From positions 1-64,000 of the forward strand of contig JASAMV010000238.1 of the NCBI GenBank assembly GCA_030248065.1: a stretch of 64,000 bases of DNA, written 5' to 3'. The notes under the pieces are model-generated. The model worked only from the letters and a program-made list of their open reading frames with translations, was not told the origin of the DNA and did no database searches. A program made the position numbers and the translations under genes. Positions 1 through 11,000 of this stretch are shown one piece after another (within the stretch, counting starts at the first letter, position 1; every line of letters begins with the position of its first letter). The DNA comes from Rhynchonema sp. JSB1_4 (Eukaryota > Nematoda > Chromadorea > Monhysterida > Xyalidae).

Positions 1-286
1 TCGTACAATTAAGACCGCAACTTGATACTGGTCGCACAACTAAACTACACTATAACCTAGTCGCACGACTAACATCACACGCACTACCGAGTCACACAGC
101 CATTACCATAATACCCGCACTGCCTAATTGTGCGACGAGCATCAGAAAATAGTCGTACAATTAAGACCGCAACTTGATACTGGTCGCACAACTAAACTAC
201 ACTATAACCTAGTCGCACGACTAACATCACACGCACTACCTAGTCACACAGCCATTACCATAATACCCGCACTGCCTAATTGTAAC
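1..286. repeat. Tandem repeat, 152-bp unit, about 1.9 copies
   Basis: The block starting TCGTACAATTAAGACCGCAA at position 1 recurs at 153 and runs nearly unchanged to about 286, where the second unit ends at CTGCCTAATTG. One clear difference is GAG versus TAG near the middle (150s versus 240). The array is cut by the window start, so the real copy number is unknown. Fragments such as GTCGCACAACTA recur inside the unit. Confidence 0.85.
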
Positions 287-369
287 TGGCCCGGCCCTGC
301 CCGAATCGCCAAATCTCCAGATTTTAACACAATTTTTGTCATAATTTTTGCGATTTATTTTGCGAACCT

Positions 370-800
370 TTTTTTGGTTGAAAATTTGCTGTTTTCGATG
401 AAAAAGTCGTCAGATAGACAATACTGATCACTTACTTGCCGAATCCGTCAGAAATTTTAGTATTTTTGAAAAAAAACCTATTTTTCAGTAAAATAAGTCA
501 CTTCAGAAGCTTCGAGCCGGGAGGCCCGGCCCGGCCCGACCCCCCACCCCCCCCCCCCGCCCGGTTTTTGGGCTGGGGTTTTATTTTTCCCCCCAATTTT
601 TGTCATAATCCTTGCGATTTTTTGAGCCTATTTTTTGGTTTAAAACTTATTGTATTCGATGAAAAAGTCGTCAGATAGACAATACTGATGACTTACTTGC
701 CGAATCCACTAGAAATTTTTGTATGTTTGACAAATCCCTATTTTTCAGTAAAATACTGTAAGTCACTTCAGAAGCTTCGAGCCGGAGTGCCCAGCCTGGC
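370..800. repeat. Tandem duplication, ~262-bp unit, with GGCCC-rich core
   Basis: Two imperfect units. Each holds the phrase AAAAAGTCGTCAGATAGACA (about 401 and 663), then ACTTGCCGAATCC, a TTTTTCAGTAAAATA stretch, and AGCTTCGAGCCGG followed by runs of GGCCC/GCCCGG. The G+C-rich part (about 520-570 and 780-835) resembles GGCCCGGCC-type sequence at 16.7 kb, 30.3 kb and 48.3 kb. No coding content is convincing. Confidence 0.7.
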
Positions 801-1390
801 CCGAGCCCCCAAATTTCCGGCCCGGCCCGGCCGAAAATGGTACCGAATTTTCCGAAATTTTAGATACCGAATCACAAACACACAAAACCAGTTTCCCCGA
901 GAAAATTTTTGGAAATTTAGTTTTTTTTTCTGACCATTTTTTCCTTTGACCCCAAAATCGGGCCGGGCCGTGCTTCTTTGAGACACCCCCTCCCCGAAAT
1001 AGACCCCAGCCCCACCCCCCAAGAAATACAGCCCCCCCTAAAAGGGGTCAGTGAAAAAATTCGGCCCTCCATCTTAACCCCCTAAAGGTTAACTCGATAG
1101 GTACCTCTTTGTGGTGGGAATGTCCGACACTGTCCTCCTTGGGGTGGTTCCCCCAAGCCACTGCAGTGGGTGCGGGCCTATTTACCTCACCTGAGTCTTG
1201 CGTGAAAAAATAAAAAAGAAAAAGAAAAGAAGTAGAAAAGTCACGGAGCAAAGAAAGCGCGCGAACGGACAACCAAACAGCAGCTACATAAGCGCTGCCC
1301 GCAAGGCACACGCGCGCGAATTCAAAATTAACACATGCAAAGTGAAAGACCATTGCCTGTATTGCCTTGAAAGCCTGCATTGATGCAATT
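801..1390. other. Non-coding, GC-rich; fragment of the GGGGGCTCTATT family
   Basis: No gene recognised. Around 960-1060 there are G/C-rich phrases ending in CCCCCTAAAAGGGGTCAGTG, which resemble the subterminal part of the elements at 10.8 kb and 13.9 kb. Reading frames here overlap on both strands and show no family features. Confidence 0.4.
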
Positions 1391-1443
1391 TTGTTGTTGT
1401 TGTTGTTGCCTCAAAAACAATTGTTGTTGTTGTTGCCACAAAA
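1391..1443. repeat. (GTT)n microsatellite, interrupted
   Basis: TTGTTGTTGTTGTTG occurs twice, separated by CCTCAAAAACAA and followed by CCACAAAAACAA. Confidence 0.85.
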
Positions 1444-1445
1444 AC

Positions 1446-1950
1446 AATCAAAACATCGCAAATCAATCAAACCACATTTACCACAAACCACACCTCGCGA
1501 ACCCAAACTCGCATACAAATTTTACCACTTTTGGGTGACCCAAAAAACCGGTTTTTACAGGGTGGCCCGATCTGAACTTTTCACACTTCATTAACCTCCA
1601 GACGGACTCACAAAAACAATCAAAACACCCCTCAACACAAACCACGTTAAACCGCGCCAACCTCGCGAACCTGAACTCGAACACAAATTTCACCGCTTTT
1701 TGGGTGACCCAAAAAACCGGTTTTTACAGGGTGGACCGATCTGAACTTTTCACACTTCTTTGACCTCCAGACGGACTCTGAAAAACAGTAAAAACATTGC
1801 TCAACTCGAACCACATTAAACCGCGCCAACCTCGCAAACCTGAACTCGAACACAAATTTTACCACTTTTTGGGTGACCCAAAAACCCGTTTTTACAGGGT
1901 GGACCAATCTGACGTTTTCATCACTTTCAAACCCGCAGACAGGCTCTCCA
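1446..1950. repeat. Tandem repeat, 169-bp unit, three copies
   Basis: The marker GGGTGACCC sits at about 1533, 1702 and 1871, exactly 169 bp apart. Each unit holds AACCTCGCGAACC-like text, then CACAAATTTTACCAC, GGGTGACCCAAAAA, TTTTTACAGGGTGG and a closing CAGACGGACTC. A related stretch (GGGTGG...CTGAAATTTTCAG) continues at 2405-2520. Satellite-like and non-coding. Confidence 0.85.
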
Positions 1951-2012
1951 AACCAATCAAAATATCAACCAAAACAAGTCACACACGGTCAGAATAATGC
2001 TCACAAAAAACA

Positions 2013-2385
2013 GTAGTTGTGCGACTAACCACCAAAAACTAAGTGAAACATCACCGGCCGTTTTCTCGCGATAGAAGCGATATTAATTTTTTGTACATCT
2101 TTCGCCGACGCCCCCACGACTAGACGAATCGAACGATATACGACTTGCCCGGCCTGATTCAGGATCCTTAGCGCAGTTGTCATCTGTCCCACTTTATAGT
2201 TGTCCGACTAACCACCAAAAACTAAGTGAAACATCACCGGCCGTTTTCTCGCGATAGAAGCGATATTAATTTTTTGTACATCTTCGTCGTACCCCTCCAC
2301 GACTAGACGAATCGAACGATATACGACTTGTCCGGCCTGATTCAGGATCCTTTGCGCGGTTGTCATCTGTCCCACTTTATGTGGC
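2013..2385. repeat. Tandem repeat, ~183-bp unit, two copies
   Basis: Both copies contain CCACCAAAAACTAAGTGAAA at about 2028 and 2211, then CACCGGCCGTTTTCTCGCG, TTAATTTTTTGTACATCTT, GAATCGAACGATATACGACT and GTCATCTGTCCCACTTTAT. A small difference lies after ACATCTT (TCGCCGACGCC versus CGTCGTACCCC). Each copy carries one GTGAAACATC site discussed in the findings. Confidence 0.85.
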
Positions 2386-3311
2386 CGCCGGACACACAAA
2401 TTTTCGGGTGGCTGAAAAACACCTTTCTACTGGGTGGATCGAGCTGAAATTTTCAGCGTTTTGTAACGGCTGGACTCCCACTCCAAAACAATCAAAACAT
2501 CATTAAAAACCAATCACACGTCACCACGCCAGAACCCCCGTTTTTAACACACAAGGTATAGGCAAAAATCACTAAATCCAGCCTGGTGATGTTTCACTTG
2601 AGAATTTCAAAAAAAAATTTACGCGGTCTCTCATCCCTCCGAACTGTCCTTCCGATATACATATTACAAACCCCGCAACGCAAAACCGCGATCGTTCGGT
2701 TCCCAACCAAGGTATACGGAGGTTAACGGCCGTTAACCCCGTGATAAATTTCTTCATTTCATAAAACTTTAAAAGACACGTTAGTCTCAAGTGAGCCCCA
2801 AAGGAGCAAATGTACGTTTTGCGGCACGCTGTCTCGTCTGATCCAACTACTGGAACACAATGTTTCACGCATATCAATATTTTCCATGAGTTTTTCGCAC
2901 CCAGAAACCCACCATCCGCTGTCCCTATCTGGTGCGTGTTGGTGTCGGTGACTCTCAGCGTTGGATGTGCGCCCCTTGGAAATTGGCCGCATTCCAGGAC
3001 ACTTGCGTGGTGTACTCGTTCGGCGTCGAATCCAATTTAGGTTAATTTTTCCATCATCGTTGCGTGCCCTATCACTGATTCCTTTGTGTAACCTTGTGCA
3101 ACCGTCCGGTCCCGCGTTGGGCTAGTGAAGTGAGTCTACATGTACATACATGCCTCGAGCAGGGCCTGAATCCGTTATTCCCTGAGACTTGGTTAAAACT
3201 TTTTGCGAACGCGTGCACGCTCGACAGTCGTCACCGTTGTTGATTTGTGCAGATGGGCATGATAACACGTGTCTGGGTTGTGCTCAATTAGTGCGCACTA
3301 ATCCTTAACAG
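2386..3311. other. No supported gene; upstream of the methyltransferase-like gene
   Basis: I found no exon with family support. The 5' exon(s) of the gene starting at 3312 must lie here or further upstream, but I could not place them. In-frame sequence upstream of 3312 meets a TAG at 3289. A weaker alternative acceptor (CAATTAG) ends at 3291. Confidence 0.4.
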
Positions 3312-4496
3312 CGTAACCCAATGTCAAGGCTGGGAACGTCAAGTGAGTGACAAATTGCCGCAGTGTGAATTCTTTCTGTTCGACAAAAACATGGAGCAAA
3401 TCAGCGCGGCCAAAGAACAAGCCAGAAAGCAACAGGACTTCAACCAAAAGTTGGTGTGATTTTCTTCTAATTTTAAAAACAAAATTGGTTTTCTTGTTTT
3501 AAACCATTAATATCACACAGGCTGCATTTCCTGCCAAAGAAATTGGTAGCCAGTAAAAGGGAGTCAAATTTGGACACCGAGTGGACTTTTGCTGACCTCG
3601 CCAACAAATTCAAACACAAAACGGTGGACTTTTTGAAAATCGATATGGATTTCGATGAGTATCAGGTACATAAGGTTCAATAACTGCGAATCAAAAGAAA
3701 TGCTCTGTGATTTGCGTCTCTTTCGCATTGATCAGCGAGAGTTGATAGTGGCGACCACCTGCCTGACTAGCGCCTGGTGTATGGTGCCACCTTCTTAAAA
3801 GTTGTCCGACAAACGATATCGTCTGAATGACCCGTTATCGTGTATCTCTAGCACAGCGACGTTTGCTTTACCCGTTTTTCATTGAGGGACCGGGACCGGG
3901 GCTCATTGCTGCGAGTGTACGTTTGGTTTTCATGCGAGCACAACGAGTTAATTTTGTGTTGGCGCCAAACAACGTTAAAGCAACATAAAGCGTAATATCA
4001 GTTGGGCCCACCTTCCCAGCCACCCCGTATGAAACGCCAATCAGCCAGCCACTTCGGTATACACAGGTATTGCCGAGTGTGATTCGCTACCTGGACAGTC
4101 ACGTCAATTTCACCGTGTGCCAACTTCTATTGGATACACACTTCATGGGATTCTCACGCTTCACGCAGCTGCTGTGTGATCTGGAAGAAGTCGGCTTTCA
4201 GGTTAGACTCACTCATCAGGTCAGATGTTTGCCAATAAAAAGTGTTGGGGATTCTGGTTGGGTCAAATAGTCATGTCATAGTTGTCTTGATGTGCTACTC
4301 TAACTACCACATTAACATACAGATGATCGCCAAACAGTCGGTGCCGTGTGCCCCACACGAACTGATTTCACCGAATCGCAAAGTCGGCTCCTGTCAACAG
4401 TTCAGCTACATTCATCAGGACTGCCTCCGAGTATACAATTTGGACATTAGCGACATTGTGAGACACAACTTTCAGCGCGATGATTATGACGAATGA
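3312..4496 (+). CDS. METTL24-like methyltransferase-domain protein (5' partial)
   Basis: Four exons with closing phases: 3312-3455, 3521-3665, 4067-4201 and 4323-4496 (TGA). They give 198 visible residues. The fragment reads ...CQGWERQVSDKLPQCEFFLF..., then TVDFLKIDMDFDEYQ joined to VLPSVIRYLD, then LLLDTHFMGFSRF. This is the layout of the Methyltransf_22 family (METTL24 and invertebrate relatives): an acidic FLKIDMD...E strand, a VLP helix and an [E/D]xHF motif. The usual family phrase is K[IM]DIEGAEW; here it is KIDMDFDEY, so a Gly is replaced. The C terminus (CQQFSYIHQDCLRVYNLD) is typical of secreted/Golgi members. The N-terminal signal/anchor exon was not found. The enzymatic substrate is unknown for this family. 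The first donor used (GTGATT at 3456) is weak but is the only one restoring frame. Confidence 0.75.
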
Positions 4497-4831
4497 TCTA
4501 GATCAAGACTTACCCGGAGTTTTATGCTTGTAGCACCCATAATCAGGTATGTTGGAAAAAGAAACTGGATATGGTGTCAATTATGCTAAAAATTGGATAA
4601 CAGGTTTTACGGATACGGGAGATCCGAATATTGACATACAGTACATAGTAATTGTTCGATCAGAGATTTCTGGTCCAAAGAAGTGGGGCCCGCTCAAATT
4701 TGGGTCCAAAAGTTAAAAATGCTTAGATTAATTTCTGTAACACAGGTTTTCATACGCGGGGGAATTCGAATATGGGCTCAACTTTTTGGTCAGAGCAGTT
4801 CTTGGTAAAAAAAACCTAGGGTTCGGTCAAT

Positions 4832-5056
4832 GGGTGGAATTTTCGAAACGGTGTAAAGGTCAGTTGGGCGTAAAGGTCGGTGTAAAGTTCGGTCGAACCT
4901 CGGTCGGCGTAGCTCGGTGTAAACGTGAAACATTGCCTGTTATTAACGTGGAATGTTTCAAGTTTACACCGAGGTCTATCACACTGAGCTGTCGACCGAG
5001 CTTTCCACCGACCTTTATACCTAACTGACCTTTACACCGTTTCGAAAATATCACCC
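4832..5056. mobile_element. Palindromic MITE, family 1 (GGGTGRWATTTTCGAAACGG ends), copy 1
   Basis: 225 bp, almost a perfect foldback. The left arm begins GGGTGGAATTTTCGAAACGG and the right arm ends CCGTTTCGAAAATATCACCC, with repeated GTAAAGGTC/GACCTTTAC words. It is flanked by a 3-bp duplication AAT (4829-4831 and 5057-5059). Other copies lie at 18220-18445 and 46089-46299. Three-base duplications suggest a PIF/Harbinger-like mobiliser, but the target is not the usual TWA, so class is left open. Confidence 0.85.
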
Positions 5057-5059
5057 AAT

Positions 5060-8045
5060 CTTGGCTGCAAGGATAAAAGTGTTTGAACATAAGAACGGTC
5101 TGAAATTTTTTGATCCGGTAACAATTGGATGGGTCGCGGAATGTTTGGATAAAAATCATATTGGTTTCTATCTTTGGATGCAAAAATAATCAATGTGAAA
5201 TGTGATGCAGTGTGTTTTTGGTTGCCCGTTTCAACCTGTTTTCATAGAATAGCGGTGAGCCAGGTCATCGTCAGTGCTAATGTACCCGCTTGGGATTCTC
5301 GGCCCGGTTTCGAGCTGCTGTGGAGTAAGTTCCTAGATTCACTCACCGAAAATCCGCTGTGATCAATTACGTACTTGTCAAGCAAATCCGAGCACTTTTT
5401 ATCTCTCTGGAACCAGTTCTTATGCAAAAACTGCTCGGACCAACGAAACTAAGTTCTGTCGGATTCTGTTGGACCCAAATTTTTCGGGCCCTAATTCTTG
5501 AACCAAAAACCATATTTTGGAGCAAAACGTAAGATCAATATTCGGATTCCCCACATCGCAAAACCCCTGCAGCTTCATTGATACCATTAATATGCATTCC
5601 TGAGCATTCTCCTCAACGCGGTTCATTCAGTAACTTTTGAAACATCAGCATCAGCAATATAGGGGCACGCTGCAGAAGTGAAGTATACTTCAGTCCCCGG
5701 TAAGCGATCATTGATGCTGTGATCGGCGTCAGTCTGGCCTTATCTAATGTTATGTTCTTGAAACCTGCTCAAAATACGAAAGGTTTGACAGTCACAAATT
5801 ACGATGCATCCATTTGGCATCAACGTTCACGTTGTTTTGTCGCATTATGAATTACTAGAGTCACTTAATCTGCAACTATTTTTGCACATTTACCCGGCTG
5901 TTCTTTCCAATTGTGTTCGATCCTCGTGTGATAATTAATTTTACATTTCAATATTTTATAAAAAATAAGATAAAGAACGTTACAAAAGACCGCATCATTT
6001 TCAACAGCAAATCACTGCTGTATTGTATAAGGCACATGAGCGATATGAGACAAAATTGGTTTCCAATTGGTTTGACATTTTTCACAAAAATTTAAAACCA
6101 ATTTTGCCTGATGCAATGGGTTTGAGATAAAATAACATAAGAAAACAACGATCAAAAACATCTTCTACATTCAACTGGAAGCACCGCATAACATATCAAA
6201 AGATTTGTACACCAAAATTGCGTATGGACAAAACAGCATTCATAATAACAATACTTTGCAACAAGCAAGGCTTTGCTGCTTGCATCGCTTGCTTTTTTCA
6301 CTGCTGTTTTAACCCTACGTGACACCCCGAACTGTACATGGCACGAAACACGATATAATAATAATAATAATTTGAACAGTTTTTCAATGAAAGCGATATA
6401 AACTTTGAAACATTATTTTAGCCCACAGCAAACGATAAGCATTGCCCAATGCCCAATACTGTTCAGCATAATTCTTGGTGATTTCAACAATAAAAACAAT
6501 TTTATGAATCCCCGCTTGTGAAAATTTACCAATAATTAACCACGTTACATTTTTATACTTGTAAACCAAGCAAACCTAAACAAAAACAGGGACAAAAAAA
6601 TTCCTAGAACAGAAATTGACAGTATCAAAGTCGCAAAACAGTTGTGGAACAAGTACTACAGTAAATGTCTCAATACACTGCCGCGCAGTGAAATACCCCA
6701 CCGCTACTTGAAGTTCTGAACCCGAAAATCAACGTTTGAAATATTCGAGCAAAAGACGCACCTGCAGCCTGCCGGTCAGCTGGGGGCAATGTTTCAAACC
6801 TTGACATTGACTATCGGGCAGTTCATGCTACGGCAGCGAATTTAGAAATTTACAATGTGACGAATTTAAAACATCAGTAGATGCCGCTCACGAACAACCG
6901 CAAAGCTGCTTTATGCGAGAATAGGACTCAATGAAATGTTTGGTGCTGAGCTTGGCTTGTTTTTGTTGATCCGCCCTGACGCCTACACCAATCACACGCC
7001 TGTGCTGGACACCTCACTAAAATTGTTGTTGAATAAAAATTCATAATTTCACAAGGTTCGTCAACGCAGTTTTCGCAAAACACATAAATACCGAAGTTTT
7101 GCATACAGGCCCCCCTACCCGAATCGCGCCCTCACAGAGCTTTCGGAAATGCTCGCTGAAGAATTTCTTCGCAAAAGACGGCACAAATTGGTCTTTTTCT
7201 TACATTTTTGGAATAGAACACCAAAATAGGATTACAGGTGGTATTAAATTCACACAAAGTGATTGTTTAACATTTGACAACTTCAGTTATTCCACAAGTT
7301 TCGAAAACTAGCCACAGCCAACGAACAGTTTTTCCGAATTAAACCCCGAGGGTTTATGGAAAACTCCGGTATGAGAACATGCGGCTAAATGCCAAAGGTT
7401 GAAAAGTATCAAACGATAATTTCAAACGCCCTGTAAATCGAGAAATTTCCAACAAAACGATGAAAGCCGGATTTGTAATGCACCTTAATGAACAGAGCAA
7501 CAGATTCAAACATTTTTATGTAGGTAGGTATTTGTGAGAAGAGTATTTTCCGATACAATTGCTCGCATTAACTTCGCATAAGGGCGGATAGAACATCAGC
7601 CATCTGATGTGAAGGATTGAACGAGTTTAGGTGCACAAAACAGAGGCATTGCGAGCAAACAGATGCTTCAACAGCAGATGTTAAATATAAGTTCATCATG
7701 CGCAATGCGCCAGCTTCGTGCTTTAGCATGATAGGTAAGGTATGAAAGGTGTAGTATGAAACAGGCTGACATAAATACATAACTCGTTTGAGCGCACAAA
7801 AAGCACCACGAGCCTGCGATCTGAAGAGAATCTTCGTTTGGGCCGCAAATCGAGACAGTGGCGTAAAATGTTTTGCGGCGTCCAAACAAAAATTCCCTTT
7901 CCTTTTCCTTTGTCGAGGTGGTCGTTGCGCTTGCGTTAAAATTTCATCAGGCCACAGACGCAAGCACGTGCGACCGGGTAATAATATAATAATAATTATA
8001 TATGTAGATGTATTAGGAGCAGTTTTGGCCCCCATCCAATTTGTG
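5060..8045. other. Intergenic, AT-rich, no supported gene
   Basis: I find no exon with family signature on either strand. There is a short ATAATAATAATAATAATTT run at about 6355-6373. The stretch 5900-6600 is AT-rich with phrases like CCAATTGGTTT. All open frames are under about 110 codons and lack support. The 3' end of the minus-strand gene ending at 8046 probably reaches into this region as 3' UTR. Confidence 0.5.
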
Positions 8046-11000
8046 TCATTGCATAAAATCCTCCCCTCCATGCGCGCTTGACTCGTCCATTGGTTCGCAG
8101 CCACCCTCGTACTCGCAATGAGAATTGGCTGGTGTTGGCGGGGGCGTGACACTGGCCTGAAGTATAATGGGGCTGCAGTTGGGTACATGCCGCCTGGCCG
8201 CGATACATGCGCCGATTTCTAACATCGGATCGGAGCAGCCTTGATGAATGTATGTCGAAATTACCTACAAAGCTACATTTTCGACCAGCGCACAAGTTGT
8301 TGCCACAATAAGCAATCTTTGTCCTGGTCTGCCCAAGCATATCTACAACAAACACGTTACTTGCAGCAGTGCCAACCTGAAAATGTATGGCCATTTTGCC
8401 GACATGCACCGGTGAGCCGTAGGCGATGTCGGGCGTCAGATAATTGCGCGCTTCGAGGTCCGCTCGGTTGCCAACCAACAGCTCGTCGGTGCGAAACCTG
8501 CCCAACATTCAGCATCAAGGTATCAAAATTCATCAACCGCAGATCTTTTAGGCGGCAGCACGATTATTTACCAAGTCTTGGCTTTGGGACCTGATGCGGC
8601 TTTATTACTCACTCATGTTGATCGTTTTAAATGAATTTCTTTTCCCAAAAGACTATCAAAGACGGCTCCCAAACATGCCCCAACCTGCAGTGGTCTGATT
8701 GCAAATCAACGTATTGTCCATCGGGGTCGATTCGAATCTTTAGTCTCTTCATGAAATATTGGTTGCCAGTTTCGCCTGAGAAAGCACATTGATAAAGGTA
8801 ATTTGTATCACAGGTACGGTGATGATTCACTCATTGCAGTGCTAGGCCAACTTTCACGGACGTTATCATCAGGAACACGTACGGCGCACCGAAAACAGCT
8901 ATCTTCTTCTCAAAAAAATATAAAACGTGTACCTTCAATGATCATCATGTCTCTGAGCAAATCGTCACTATTCGAGTCGCCCTGTACCAGTCCGTCGCCA
9001 ATCACTACATTAGGCACAACACGTGTTGCAGTAGTCGTACAGGGTGGCCCAGAAGTGGATTCACTGCTGCTGCTGTTGGTGGTGCTGGTCGAGACGGGAT
9101 GACTGCTATTAGTGACGTTTGACATTGAAGTCGACGAGCTGTCGTTGCTACTCGTTGACGGAGGTGTCGTTAGCGCGTCCGCGAAATTCGTAGGACCACC
9201 TGTGGCGAAGACAGACAACGGGCTGGCATTCGTAATTTAGGCATATTGCTTTCCTGAGTGACGGCATAGCACGTACTTTGGAAGATGTAGAGCGTTTTTT
9301 TGAAATTTTTGACGGCCACCCTTTGGGGCGGCGTCGAACAGCCCGAAAGGCAACAATCCCGAAAAATTAAAGAAAAAACACAAAGTTAATTGTGTAGAAA
9401 GGGTACTCATTCTCATTGGAGACCTTAATTAGGGCACAGGATCAGTTGCGCTCAACTTCTTCATATTCTCGTTTGGTGATTTCTTTCTGGCTGGCAGCCC
9501 AAGTCAAAACCTAATCCTGAATGAAATCTGAGAGAGCATCAACTACACGAATGCCATCAACTTCCGACAAAAAATGTTTGCAAATTCCTGCACTTTATTT
9601 TTTTCGGTATTTTCACTTTTCGGGACTTTTTCGTTTCGGATTTTTTTGGGATTTTTTACGGCCATCCTTTGGAATTCGGTGTGTCGGTAATATGTGATTA
9701 CTATACCAACTTCATATGTTCATTCCGCACGTAGTAACCTGATGGCCGATAAAGCTTCTTCTTGACCCAGCTAGCGTTCTATATCATCGGGCACCATGCC
9801 ACAACAATTGTTAGACATATGCCATGTGTGACGTTGACGTGTATACAGTGCAGTACTTGGTCAGGGTGTTGACGATAGATAGATTGGGACCCGAAATGTG
9901 TTGACGATAGATAGATGGTGGTGGGAGGGGGAACCAAAAATCAAGGCACGGTATAGTACACTAAGTAGGTAATAATGCTTAAATAGTAATGAAAACACTT
10001 CGATGTACTGAATCCGCGCGTAGCGCGCGATTTTTTGCCTATCTGGGGTGAAAAATACAGACTTTGAGCCATTTTGAGTACAAAAAATGTTGGGGTCGAT
10101 TGTTGTTGACGATAGATAGATTGTTCCCAAAATTTGTTGACGATAGATGATTAGCCGATAAGTGTTGACGATAGATAGATAGTATAGTTGCAGGTGAAAA
10201 AACGGTTTTTTTCCTAAAAAAATGAAAAAAACCGTTTTTTTCAGTGAAATATATATTTCCGGAAAAATTGCACGGCGGATTTTAAACTTTTCTGAAAAAG
10301 TGTCAAAATTATTTGAAATATTGAAACAACCTTGTTTTATTGCAGAAACATACCCTTTCAAGTGTTTTCCAGCCGTTTTACAGCCCTTATTCGCACTTTC
10401 TGAACAGAATTCCTTTTCATACACCATTTTTAGCGCATAGTGTGCCAAATATACACCATTTGGACCGGTGCCCAAATTTGGCTCGAAGAAATATCGAAAA
10501 AAAACGGTTTTTTTCAGTAAATATATTTTTTCGGAAAAATTGCACCTATAGTGACGTGTGAGGATGTTGTTGACCAACCTGCCACCTTGTTGTCACTGGC
10601 GCAGTTGCCACCGATGTACGACTGAAGAGCGTCGGCAGCACCTTTCAAATTCGAATCTGCTTCGGCTGAAGCAAGAAAGGCGACAGTTAGCCCGAAAGAC
10701 CAATCATTATTTATTTTTGTGCGGATCAGCTCAGCTCACTTGCTTGTGGGACTCACTTGCGTATTGTGGCGGCGAAATTGTGGGATTGGACACACACAGA
10801 CAGCTCTAAGGACCGTAAAAACCTAAATAGAAGGGGGGCTCTATTAATTCACTGACCCCATTTTGGGGGCTCTATTACGGGGGGCTCTATTCCGGGGGGG
10901 CCTCTATTAATTCACTGACCCAAATCTGAAAAATTGTTCCCAGAAATACCCCAAAAACCCCTAAAAAGGGGTTTGAAACAGTGTTGGAGGTGGGGGATGT

